Positions 9,101 to 16,828 of a DNA stretch of 64,000 nucleotides are shown here, piece by piece. Numbering within the stretch: position 1 is the first letter of the stretch; every line of letters starts with the position of its first letter. Source of the stretch: Chloroflexota bacterium. GTDB lineage: Bacteria; Chloroflexota; Dehalococcoidia; Bin125. Where the stretch lies: NCBI GenBank assembly GCA_028874365.1, contig JAPPJZ010000008.1:1-64000 (forward strand), read 5' to 3'. Below the pieces are notes generated by a model. It saw only the letters and a list, made by a program, of their open reading frames with translations, did no database searches and had not been told where the DNA came from. A program made the translations under genes and the position numbers.

Positions 9101-10477
9101 CTACGGATAGAACAGCTTCTGAGCCGCCTTGCGCAGCTCCGCGCGGAAGTCGGGATGCGCCACCGAGATCAATTCATCCGCCCGCTGACGCACTGTCTTG
9201 CCCAGTAGCCGCGCGATCCCGTACTCCGTCACGACGGTGTCCGCGATGTCTCGCGGCACCGTCACAATCTGGCCCGGGTCGAACTGCGCCATGATCGTCG
9301 AGATCGTCCCGTCGCGGCTGGTCGAGGGCAGCACAGTCACCGAGCGCCCCTTCGGCGCCAGATAGGCGCCCAACGCGAAGGCCAGGTGTCCCCCGACGCC
9401 GGCGTAGACACGGGGCCCGATCGTGTGTACGCCGAGTTGGCCACTGAGATCGGCGGTCAGCGCACCGTTGATCGCAACGATGTTCTCGTTGCGCGCAATC
9501 TGCCGAGGGTCGAGCAGATACTCGATCGAGTACGTCTCGAAGGCCGGGTTGCGGTGCACCGTGGCGATCTCATCGGGCGTGTTGCCGATCACGGTGGCGA
9601 CGAACTTGTCGGGATGCGTCTTCGAGTACTTGCCCGTGATGATCCCCCGCTCGACCAGCGGAACCAGGCCTTCGGTCGTCAGCTCGGCGAAGTAGGAGAG
9701 GTTCTCGCGCTCGTCGAACGCGCCCAAACGCGCCAGCGCGCCCGAGTGCGAGCCGACGCCGACCTGGATCGTGTCACCGTCCTGCACGAGCTGCGACACG
9801 TAGTGGGTCAGCCCCAGGTCGACCTGGTTGGGCTCCGGGAACTCAAGATTCACCATCACCGGTGTGTCCGCCGGAACGAAACAGTCGATCTCGGAGACGT
9901 GCAGCCAGGAGTCGCCGAACGTCTCGACCACGTTGTCGTTGACCTCGGCGATCACCGTCTTTGCTCGCTTGGCCGATGTCACGCCATCCCAGACCGAGCT
10001 GCCCAGCGAGACGAATCCGGCATCGTTGGGCGGCGTGCAGCGGATCTGCAGCACGTCGATCGGCCAGGCTTCGTCCTCGCGTCCGGCGTCCCAGGCCTTG
10101 TGGATCCCGACCAGCCAGTAGGGGTGATAGTCGGCGATGCCGGCGTTCACCGCGTCGCGATCGAACAGCGTGCCGAACTGCGGTGCGACACTGAACGCGC
10201 TCATCATCTCCTCGGTGAACCAGCCAGCGTCGGGCACGACGATGCCGCGCACTTCGATGCCCTCGAGCTCGTCGCTCCGAGCAACCAGCGCCTCCAGAAT
10301 CGGCAGCGATGCGTGTCCCGGCGGAATCCAGAGGTGGTCGCCCGAGTTGAACAGGGCCGCCGCCATCTCGGGAGTGGCCAGCCGCTCGGCGTATGTGTCT
10401 CGCCAGTTGATTGTCGGATCGAAGCGGCTCGTGCGCCGCTGAACATACGGAGACGTGGTCATCGTGCTGCCTGCCAC
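9101..10477 (-). CDS. acetyl-CoA hydrolase / 4-hydroxybutyrate-type CoA-transferase
   Basis: 458 aa protein of the acetyl-CoA hydrolase/transferase superfamily (Cat1/AbfT-like), which moves CoA between acetyl-CoA and a carboxylate. Recognisable parts are an N-terminal Rossmann-like half (DHLWIPPGHASLPILEALV) and the C-terminal signature VAINGALTADLSGQLGVHT followed by a GGHLAFALGAYLAPKG loop. Start is GTG 10477 or ATG 10462; the former has AGGA just upstream, the latter only a weak purine stretch. It is divergent from a luciferase-like gene and upstream of DUF488. The substrate acid cannot be read from sequence. Confidence 0.87.
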   Translation of the reverse strand: MAGSTMTTSPYVQRRTSRFDPTINWRDTYAERLATPEMAAALFNSGDHLWIPPGHASLPILEALVARSDELEGIEVRGIVVPDAGWFTEEMMSAFSVAPQFGTLFDRDAVNAGIADYHPYWLVGIHKAWDAGREDEAWPIDVLQIRCTPPNDAGFVSLGSSVWDGVTSAKRAKTVIAEVNDNVVETFGDSWLHVSEIDCFVPADTPVMVNLEFPEPNQVDLGLTHYVSQLVQDGDTIQVGVGSHSGALARLGAFDERENLSYFAELTTEGLVPLVERGIITGKYSKTHPDKFVATVIGNTPDEIATVHRNPAFETYSIEYLLDPRQIARNENIVAINGALTADLSGQLGVHTIGPRVYAGVGGHLAFALGAYLAPKGRSVTVLPSTSRDGTISTIMAQFDPGQIVTVPRDIADTVVTEYGIARLLGKTVRQRADELISVAHPDFRAELRKAAQKLFYP

Positions 10478-10551
10478 TCAATCCTGCCACCGGTAGTTAG
10501 ACTCGCGATCAAGGTAACGCCGACCAACCTGATGGCGAACTGGAGGACGAC

Positions 10552-11742
10552 ATGGCATCGGACGGACGAATGGACTTCGGCATCTTCATGGCGCCGTTTC
10601 ACCGCGTGGGCGAGAATCCCTCGCTGGCGATCCACCGCGACCTCGAGTTGGTCGAGTGGCTCGATCAGCTCGGCTACGACGAAGCCTGGATCGGCGAGCA
10701 TCACTCGGCCGGCTGGGAGCTGATCGCCTCGCCCGAGGTCTTCATCGCCGCCGCCGCCGAGCGCACGAGCAACATTCGCCTCGGCACGGGGGTCGTCTCA
10801 CTGCCCTATCACCATCCGCTGATGGTCGTCGACCGGATGATCCAGCTCGACCACATGACCCGCGGACGCGTGATGATGGGTGTCGGACCGGGCGCGCTGT
10901 CCTCGGACGCGGCGATGATGGGCATTGATCCGCTCTATCAGCGACAGCGCATGGACGAGTCGCTGCAAGCGATCCTCGCGCTGCTAAGGCAAGACGGACC
11001 GGTCAACATGAAGACCGACTGGTTCGAGCTCACCGACGCCCGCCTCCAGGTCTCGCCCTACACCAAGCCGCACTTTGAAATGGCGGTCGCCTCGACCGTC
11101 TCCCCGGCCGGTCGCCAGATGGCCGGCAAGTATGGCATGGGCATGCTCAGCATCGGCGTCTACCTGCCCGGCGGACGCTCCAACCTCGAGGGTCAGTGGA
11201 CCGAGGTCGAGGAGGTCGCCGAGCGCGAAGGTCAGACCGTCGACCGAAACAAGTGGCGGCTCGTGATCCCGATGTACATCGCCGAAACGCGCGAGCAGGC
11301 CTTCGACGAGTGCCGTGAAGGTTGGCGGGCCTGGCAGATCGACTACTTCCGCGACACCTTGCAGGCAGTGTTGCCCGGCACGGCGGAGACGCCGGAGGGC
11401 GCGGTCGAAACCGGCGGCGCGATCATCGGCAGTCCGGACGACGCGATCAAGGCGATTGAGACCCTGCAGGAGAACTCGGGCGGCTTCGGCGGACTGATGA
11501 TGCTGGCCCACGAGTGGGCCAACCGCGAAGGCATCCGCCGCTCGTTCGAACTGTTCGCCCGCTACGTCGCGCCCAGGTTCCAGGGCCAGCTCGCCTCGGT
11601 TGAGGGCACGCAGCAGTGGGTCGCCTCCGGCGGTGGCGCCGTCTCCTTCAGCCGCAACGACGTGCTGGCCAAAGCGTTCAAAGACGCCGGCCAGGACATC
11701 CCTGAGTTCCTTGAGGCTCCTGCCGAGGCCGCCTCGGACTAG
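10552..11742 (+). CDS. LLM-class flavin-dependent monooxygenase, limonene-monooxygenase-like
   Basis: 396 aa bacterial-luciferase-fold protein. MDFGIFMAPFHRVGENPSLAIHRDLELVEWLDQLGYDEAWIGEHHSAGWE and the long C-terminal extension resemble the alkane/limonene 1,2-monooxygenase-type branch, which uses reduced FMN from a partner reductase. No reductase is adjacent. SD GGAGG precedes ATG 10552; a TAGACT -10-like box is at 10498-10503. Its stop TAG forms CTAG (11739-11742) shared with the convergent aminotransferase. The oxidised substrate is unknown. Confidence 0.88.
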   Translation: MASDGRMDFGIFMAPFHRVGENPSLAIHRDLELVEWLDQLGYDEAWIGEHHSAGWELIASPEVFIAAAAERTSNIRLGTGVVSLPYHHPLMVVDRMIQLDHMTRGRVMMGVGPGALSSDAAMMGIDPLYQRQRMDESLQAILALLRQDGPVNMKTDWFELTDARLQVSPYTKPHFEMAVASTVSPAGRQMAGKYGMGMLSIGVYLPGGRSNLEGQWTEVEEVAEREGQTVDRNKWRLVIPMYIAETREQAFDECREGWRAWQIDYFRDTLQAVLPGTAETPEGAVETGGAIIGSPDDAIKAIETLQENSGGFGGLMMLAHEWANREGIRRSFELFARYVAPRFQGQLASVEGTQQWVASGGGAVSFSRNDVLAKAFKDAGQDIPEFLEAPAEAASD

Positions 11743-13034
11743 CCGCCGTTCGCGGCTCGGTGGAAGGCGCGTCCGAGCCGTTCGGCGGCCTCCTCCAGTG
11801 TTGTCGCCGGCGGCCAGGAGTACGCGAGCCGAATCGACTCGCCGTCGTCCCCGGGATCCGCGCCGGGATAGAAGCGCTTGCCCGATGGGAAGTTCAATCC
11901 ATCGACGCTGGCCGCGTCGCGGACACCGTCACCGGTCAGGCCGTTGCGCAGCTTGAGCCAGAGGAAGAACCCGCCCGAGGGCTCGATCAGGTCGAAGTAG
12001 GGCTCGCCGTACGGCTCGATCGCACCGGCCAGCGTCTTCGCCTTCAGGGCGTAGAGCTGACGCATCCGCTCGACGTGCTCGCGGAAGTCCCCGCGCACCA
12101 TGTACTCGTGCAGCATCCGGTGCAACAGCGGGCTGTTGCCCATGTCGAAGCGGGCCGGAACCATCGCCTGGATCCAGTCCGGCCGAGCCTGCACCCAGCC
12201 GACCCGCAATCCCGTGGCGATCACCTTGGAGAAGGTGCCAACCGTGAGCACGCCCCAGCCGTCGGTCAACTCCGAGAGGGTTGGCGGAGGCGGCTCGCCG
12301 AAGTACAGCTCCGAGTAGGCATGATCCTCCATCAGCAGGATCTGCCGACGCGCGGCCACCTCGATCAGATCGAGCCTGCGCTGCAGCGTCATCGTCAGCC
12401 CGGTCGGGTTGTGGAACGTCGGCTGCGTATAGATCAGCTTGATCTGTTCGCCGGCCGCCTCCAGCCGGTCGATCGTCGCCTCGAGCTCGTCCAACCGAAT
12501 GCCTTCGTCGTCCATGCCGACGCCGACCACACTTGCCTGTTTGCCGCGGATCGTGCGCAGCGATCCGGCGAAGGTCGGAATCTCAGTAATGACAACATCG
12601 CCCGGGTCGAGGAAGGAAGCGCAGATCGCTTCGATGGCGCCCGCGGCGCCGTTGGTCAGCAGGTACCAGTCGGCGTCAGGCTGACCGGGGTGGTTTCGGG
12701 CGAAGTACTGAGCCATCTCGTCCCGCAGCGGCTCGAAACCCTGGGCGCCGCCATAGACCAGCGCCGCGTCACCCGGCTGTTCCAGCACGCGCCCCATCGC
12801 CGCAAGCAGTTCCGCGCGCGGCTGTGTCTCGGCGTCGGGAATCCCGCCGCCGAGCGAGATCGGTGGCAGCGTGCTCTGAGGAACCGCGCCGCCCAGACCC
12901 CACTCGGTCGCGTTGCCCGCCGACATCCCCCGCGTTGCGATACTCGTGCCGAGCATCGAGGGGAACCGCTCCCACGCCTCGCGGGCCGCGGTTGCGGCCG
13001 TGCTGTCCAGCGGGACGTTCAACGGGTCGGGCAT
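11739..13034 (-). CDS. PLP-dependent fold-type I aminotransferase (MocR/LysN-like)
   Basis: 431 aa. A class I/II aminotransferase domain fills the protein: GAAGAIEAICASFLDPGD, YTQPTFHNPTG (the NPTG substrate/phosphate motif), and TFSKVIATGLRVGW holding the Schiff-base lysine. It lacks the N-terminal GntR HTH of MocR regulators, so it resembles stand-alone 2-aminoadipate/aromatic aminotransferases. ATG 13034 has GGAG 8-9 nt upstream, and TAAGCT at 13082-13087 is a plausible -10. Which amino acid it transaminates cannot be told. Confidence 0.9.
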   Translation of the reverse strand: MPDPLNVPLDSTAATAAREAWERFPSMLGTSIATRGMSAGNATEWGLGGAVPQSTLPPISLGGGIPDAETQPRAELLAAMGRVLEQPGDAALVYGGAQGFEPLRDEMAQYFARNHPGQPDADWYLLTNGAAGAIEAICASFLDPGDVVITEIPTFAGSLRTIRGKQASVVGVGMDDEGIRLDELEATIDRLEAAGEQIKLIYTQPTFHNPTGLTMTLQRRLDLIEVAARRQILLMEDHAYSELYFGEPPPPTLSELTDGWGVLTVGTFSKVIATGLRVGWVQARPDWIQAMVPARFDMGNSPLLHRMLHEYMVRGDFREHVERMRQLYALKAKTLAGAIEPYGEPYFDLIEPSGGFFLWLKLRNGLTGDGVRDAASVDGLNFPSGKRFYPGADPGDDGESIRLAYSWPPATTLEEAAERLGRAFHRAANGG

Positions 13035-13299
13035 GTCGATCTCCAGGACTGCGTCGTCGCAGCGTTCGGCGGCAAGTTCTCAGCTTAGACCCTGCCCATG
13101 AGTCTCGAACCGCGCCTCGCGAACGTGTCATCTGGGCAACTCCGACCCTCCGCCGACCCTCGACAGCCCCTGCGTGAACGGTGTACGTTTGTGCGACGTA
13201 TCGCCCCGACCGGGATGGTTCACATGTCCATCGCGCCCCGGCAACCTGGACACTCGCTCGTGCGAGGGTCTGCCGTTGCCTCGCTAATCCGCCCGCGAG
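13035..13299. other. gene-free stretch before repeat copy A
   Basis: This part of the 645-bp gap between the aminotransferase (minus) and the MsnO8-like gene (plus) contains the aminotransferase leader (TAAGCT box near 13082) and otherwise no feature I can name. Open frames across it (for example 13098-13526) have no recognisable protein pattern and run into the repeats, so they are not called. Confidence 0.5.
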
Positions 13300-13420
13300 A
13301 ATCGCCCAAAACCGACAAAACTCGTTCCGGATTGTCCATCTCTGTCCACCCCAACAACACGATCTCCAGCAATACATTGGACTTCGTCCCGATTTCCGCC
13401 GCAGAAGAGAAAACTCGCCG
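13300..13420 (-). repeat. dispersed intergenic element, copy A
   Basis: Read on the minus strand, this holds a T-rich GCGAGTTTTCTC block (13408-13419), a G-rich linker, the conserved core GAAGTCCAATGTATTGCTGG then AGATCGTG (about 13359-13386), then GGGGTGGACAG and T-rich segments spaced about 10 bp apart (TTTTGTCGG, TTTTGGGCG). The same order occurs in copy B (13479-13645) and copy C (25793-25945, plus strand). Boundaries are approximate. Confidence 0.7.
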
Positions 13421-13478
13421 CATGCCAGTCGGCTCCGACCATCGCCCGAACCAGGCGCACCAGGGCAGTACGACCACG

Positions 13479-13645
13479 AACAAAACCGAACAGAACCGAA
13501 CAGAATCGAACGCGTTCGGCCCGTGATCCCACTGAACAGGGCCGAAAGAACCTGAAAGAACCTGAAAGAACCTGAACGCCCTGAGCGCACGATCTCCCGT
13601 AAAACACTGGACTTCGTGCCCGCTGAACCCGCGAAAAAAAGTCGG
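13479..13645 (-). repeat. dispersed intergenic element, copy B, with 10-bp tandem repeats
   Basis: On the minus strand: T-tract CGACTTTTTTTCGCGG (near 13629-13644), core GAAGTCCAGTGTTTTACGGG then AGATCGTG (about 13589-13616), CTCAGGGCGTTCAG, then three to four copies of a 10-bp unit (plus strand CCTGAAAGAA, 13541-13580) and a second set (plus strand CAGAACCGAA and variants, 13481-13510). It ends about 35 bp from the downstream start codon at 13680. Not coding by any pattern I can see. Confidence 0.72.
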
Positions 13646-13667
13646 GCTGAAGACCTGAACGCCACTG

Positions 13668-13673
13668 TAGGAT
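13668..13673 (+). promoter_or_regulatory. -10 box TAGGAT, leaderless start of the MsnO8-like gene
   Basis: TAGGAT is followed by six nucleotides and then ATG 13680. There is no Shine-Dalgarno between them. The spacing would place transcription start at the start codon, as in leaderless mRNAs with a TANNNT -10. Confidence 0.55.
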
Positions 13674-13679
13674 CATCCC

Positions 13680-14723
13680 ATGCCTTCCGACATCAAGCTG
13701 GGCGTCCTCGATCAGATTCCGATCCGCGACGGCGGCACCGCAGCCACCGCGATTTCCGAGACGTTTGAGCTCGCGGAGGTATGCGACCGTCTCGGCTACT
13801 CCCGCTATTGGTTGGCCGAGCATCACAACGCCGGCTCGCTCGCCTGCGCCTCCCCCGAGGTCCTGATTCCCCAGGTCGCCTGGCGCACCTCACAGATTCG
13901 CGTCGGCTCGGGCGGGATCATGCTGCCCCACTACAGCTCGCTCAAGGTGGCCGAGAACTTCCGCACCATGACCACCCAGTTCCCCGGCCGAATCGACCTC
14001 GGCGTCGGCCGCGCCCCCGGTTCCGACGGTCGCACCGCACGCGCGCTCGTGCACGGCCCCGGCGCGCTGGGCATCGACCACTTCCCCGAGCAGTTGCTCG
14101 ACCTCTACGGCTGGCTGGCCGACGATCTGCCGCCCGATCATCAGTACCGCGAGGTTCGCGCCGCCCCGCCCGGCGCGCCGATGCCCGAGCTCTGGCTGCT
14201 CGGCTCGTCGCACTACGGCGGTCACGTCGCGGCTGAGCTGGGCTGGTCGCACTGTTTCGCCCACTTCATCTCGCCCGAGGGCGGCGAGCAGGTCGTCCGC
14301 AAGTACCGCGAGCGCTTCCAACCCTCACCGGTCAGTTCCGAGCCGCGCGCGTCGCTGGGCGTCTCCGTCACGGTGGCACCGACGGCCGAGGAAGCAGAGG
14401 AACTGTGCTGGAGCCGCTGGTGCTGGCGGATCAAGGGCAATCGCGGCGCTCGCGGAGGCATTCCCTCGGTCGAGGAGGCGCTCAACTTCCCCTATTCGCA
14501 GCCCGAGCTGGACTATCTCGCGTACATGCAGAACCGCAGCATCCACGGCTCGCCCGAGCAGGTCCGAGACAAGCTGGAGCAACTCGCGCGGACCTACGAC
14601 GTGGACGAGTTCATCGTGCTGACGATCACGTACGATTTCGCCGCCCGAGTGCGCTCATACGAACTGCTGGCCGACATCTTCGAGTTGGCCAGACCGGACC
14701 TCACTCAAGCGGCGGCTGGCTGA
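13680..14723 (+). CDS. LLM-class flavin-dependent oxidoreductase, MsnO8-type
   Basis: 347 aa. The opening MPSDIKLGVLDQIPIRDGG..AISETFELAEVCDRLGYSRYW with LAEHHN, RVGSGGIMLPHYSSLKVAENF and RIDLGVGRAPGSD are characteristic of the MsnO8 subgroup of luciferase-like monooxygenases, enzymes of mostly unknown substrate that use reduced flavin. The C-terminus HGSPEQVRDKLEQLARTYDVDEF is the usual LLM ending. Apparent leaderless start. It overlaps the convergent phosphohexomutase gene by 23 bp. Confidence 0.9.
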   Translation: MPSDIKLGVLDQIPIRDGGTAATAISETFELAEVCDRLGYSRYWLAEHHNAGSLACASPEVLIPQVAWRTSQIRVGSGGIMLPHYSSLKVAENFRTMTTQFPGRIDLGVGRAPGSDGRTARALVHGPGALGIDHFPEQLLDLYGWLADDLPPDHQYREVRAAPPGAPMPELWLLGSSHYGGHVAAELGWSHCFAHFISPEGGEQVVRKYRERFQPSPVSSEPRASLGVSVTVAPTAEEAEELCWSRWCWRIKGNRGARGGIPSVEEALNFPYSQPELDYLAYMQNRSIHGSPEQVRDKLEQLARTYDVDEFIVLTITYDFAARVRSYELLADIFELARPDLTQAAAG

Positions 14724-16128
14724 GTAGCGGCCCCGGATCGAGGCGCTGTTCAGCGAGGATCTCAGCGGTCAGTTGACGCGCCGATTCATACGCCTGATCG
14801 CTGCGCGCCTCGACGATCACCGTGAGGAACGGAGTCGTGTTTGAGGCGCGAATGACGCACCATGCGCCCGGCGCATGCTCTGACAGGTCGATGCGCGAGC
14901 CGTCCGTCAGGTCGACAGGCCAGCGGCGCTGGACAGCTCTGGCGATGTTCTCGCTGACGACCTGCTTGCGATCGTCGGCGCACTCGATCTTGACTTCCGG
15001 GGAGATCGGGTAGCGAGGAATGCCGTCCAGGATGGGCTCAAGCGGAGCGTCCGCTGCGAGCTGGGCAATGCGGCAGGCCGTGCGCACCGCGTCGTCGGTG
15101 ATGTGCGGGGGGTCGTCGACGCGGTAGTAGTAATGGGTGGACGCCTCGCCGCCGAAGTCAATACCGCGCTCCTGCATGGCGTACTTGCCGAGCGAGTGGC
15201 CGACCGGTCCCAGGACGGCCTGGCCGCCAAGTCGCTGGATGTGATCGGCCACGGCCTGTGATGTCTTGACATCGATGTGGATGTCAGCGCCCGGACGCTG
15301 GCTCAACCAGTTCTGCGCCAGCAGCGCCAGCACCTGGTCGGGCGCTGCGCGGCGACCGCGTGAGTCAACCAGTCCGAGCCGATCACCGTCGCCGTCGAAG
15401 GCGAAACCCAGATCGGCCTTCGAGTCGGCAACAAACTCGGCTAGCTGCGCGACGTTGGCCGCATGCTGCGGATCCGCAGGATGCGATGGCTCCGTCTCTT
15501 CCGGGTCATCGTTGATCGCGACCACGTCGCAGCCGATCGCCCGCAACGCTGCTCCAGCCGTCACTGCGGCGACGCCGTTGCCGGGATCAATCGCGACGCG
15601 CAGCGGACGTCGCAGCCGAAACGCCTCCGCCAGGCTGCGTACGTAGGAAGGTCTCGGGCTCCACAGGCTCCGGTCTCCCTGTCGTTCAGCCACCGACACG
15701 CCCGAGGCCACACGCTCGGCGACTGTCTGGATCTGTTGCGGCGAGAACGGCATCGCGTCGGCGTGGAGCAACTTGATCCCGTTGTCCTCGGCTGGATTGT
15801 GAGAAGCAGTGACGGCTATGCCGGCGGTGGGACGCTCCCGGGTGAGCAGCGCGATGGTCCAGTAGACCAGCGGCGATGGCGCTCGACCGATGTCCACAAC
15901 GTCCAGGCCGGCATCCAACAACCCCGCAATCGCGGCTTGTTGGAGCGCTGGTGTGGTCGGTCGGTTGTCGCCGCCGACCACGATCCGCTCCGCCGAATCG
16001 ACCTGCTCGGCATAGGCCATTGCGATTCGAAACGCCAGGTCAGGGGTCAGCAACGCGCCCTCGCCCAGCGCCCGCCCGCGGATGTCGTAGGCCCGGAAGA
16101 TCTCGCGCGGAATCGGCGGTGATGTCAT
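14701..16128 (-). CDS. phosphomannomutase/phosphoglucomutase (paralogue 1)
   Basis: 475 aa alpha-D-phosphohexomutase. Four domains are recognisable: catalytic phosphoserine S109 in VTASHNP, metal loop DGDGDR (D245, D247, D249), sugar-binding loop GGEASTHYYY (usual form GEMSGH, so here S-T-H) and phosphate-binding RASNTTPFLTV near the C-terminus. It interconverts hexose 6- and 1-phosphates for cell-surface sugar nucleotides. The N-terminus IFRAYDIRG supports ATG 16128. Only 19 bp separate its start from the divergent orphan gene at 16148. A second paralogue lies at 16821-18260. Confidence 0.93.
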   Translation of the reverse strand: MTSPPIPREIFRAYDIRGRALGEGALLTPDLAFRIAMAYAEQVDSAERIVVGGDNRPTTPALQQAAIAGLLDAGLDVVDIGRAPSPLVYWTIALLTRERPTAGIAVTASHNPAEDNGIKLLHADAMPFSPQQIQTVAERVASGVSVAERQGDRSLWSPRPSYVRSLAEAFRLRRPLRVAIDPGNGVAAVTAGAALRAIGCDVVAINDDPEETEPSHPADPQHAANVAQLAEFVADSKADLGFAFDGDGDRLGLVDSRGRRAAPDQVLALLAQNWLSQRPGADIHIDVKTSQAVADHIQRLGGQAVLGPVGHSLGKYAMQERGIDFGGEASTHYYYRVDDPPHITDDAVRTACRIAQLAADAPLEPILDGIPRYPISPEVKIECADDRKQVVSENIARAVQRRWPVDLTDGSRIDLSEHAPGAWCVIRASNTTPFLTVIVEARSDQAYESARQLTAEILAEQRLDPGPLLSQPPLE

Positions 16129-16135
16129 CGATCAG

Positions 16136-16142
16136 TACCCTA
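16136..16142. promoter_or_regulatory. face-to-face overlapping -10 boxes of two divergent genes
   Basis: The seven bases TACCCTA read TACCCT on the plus strand (16136-16141, six nt before ATG 16148) and TAGGGT on the minus strand (16137-16142, eight nt before ATG 16128). With only 19 bp between the two start codons, both transcripts would be leaderless and their polymerase sites mutually exclusive. Confidence 0.5.
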
Positions 16143-16147
16143 CGGCC

Positions 16148-16828
16148 ATGCCGCTCGAGATCTCCCAGATCGACCTCCAACGAACCCTGTTTCGCTTCCT
16201 GACCAAGTCCGCTCGTAAGGGCGAGCTGGCTGATCGCGATGCGGCCGCAAAGCGGTTCCCGGCCCAGGTCCGGCAAGTCGATCTTGACTCGATCGCCGAT
16301 GGGATGCAGCAGCGCCTGTCGGAGATGTACCCGGATGCGCCCGACCTGCGCGGGTTGCTCGGCGGAGCGACGGCGGGAGATCTGGCTGCGATTCAGGGGT
16401 TCGACTGGGTCGTGGTGGGCATCTACACGTTCGGTCTGCCCCCGACCAAGTCGCGTTCGGGCACACCGGAGAGTTCGGCTCATCGAACGCTCAAGGAGTG
16501 GGCCGCCTCGAACGGCGACGCGCTCAACGCCCCGTCCGACTCGGTCGGCGTCACCGAACGCTGGTTCCCGTCGGGCGATGAGTCGGACGCCGCCTTCATC
16601 GGCGAGTCGGAGACGCTGATCGTCGAGGTGCGCCCGGCCGGCGCGGAGGCGCATGAACTGCAACAAGCGCTGTTCACGCTGGTCAAGATGCGAGCGGTGC
16701 GGCAAGCGGAATTGTCCCTGGGCGGTCGTAACGACGAGGTTCGCGTGACATTGATCGTGGAGGAGCGACCCGGCTCCGCTACCCACGAGTTGGCGGAGTC
16801 GTTGGGAGTCGTCGTCTTCGTCAAGTGA
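16148..16828 (+). CDS. uncharacterised 226-aa protein, possible PD-(D/E)XK-like fold
   Basis: I do not recognise this family. It is soluble, without signal peptide. Residues ~1-100 are helical (RTLFRFLTKSARKGELADRD); the C-terminal part has the order SETLIVEVRP, a long helix ELQQALFTLVKMRAV, then strands VRVTLIVEERP and LGVVVFVK. That layout recalls the core of restriction-endonuclease-like proteins (strand with ExK, helix, strand), but the usual Lys is Arg here, so activity is doubtful. It sits between two phosphohexomutase genes in the opposite orientation and overlaps the second by 8 bp. Apparent leaderless start. Confidence 0.7.
   Translation: MPLEISQIDLQRTLFRFLTKSARKGELADRDAAAKRFPAQVRQVDLDSIADGMQQRLSEMYPDAPDLRGLLGGATAGDLAAIQGFDWVVVGIYTFGLPPTKSRSGTPESSAHRTLKEWAASNGDALNAPSDSVGVTERWFPSGDESDAAFIGESETLIVEVRPAGAEAHELQQALFTLVKMRAVRQAELSLGGRNDEVRVTLIVEERPGSATHELAESLGVVVFVK

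Noticed and set aside
9386-10723. 445-codon plus-strand open frame
   Set aside because: Shadow of the CoA-transferase on the minus strand; composition typical of an antisense frame in high-GC DNA.
11760-13088. 442-codon plus-strand open frame
   Set aside because: Antisense to the aminotransferase, whose motifs are intact.
13098-13526. 142-codon plus-strand frame in the gap
   Set aside because: Spans the repeat element, no homology-like pattern and no ribosome site; treated as non-coding.
13479-13580. CRISPR array
   Set aside because: The repeats are 10 bp, contiguous and without unique spacers; no cas genes are present.
13300-13645. Insertion sequence or MITE
   Set aside because: No terminal inverted repeats, target-site duplication or transposase remnant could be identified by eye; kept as an unclassified repeat.
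12769-13665. 298-codon minus-strand frame crossing the gap
   Set aside because: Runs through the aminotransferase in another frame and through repeat copies A and B; its Phe/Arg-rich stretches come from the 10-bp repeats.
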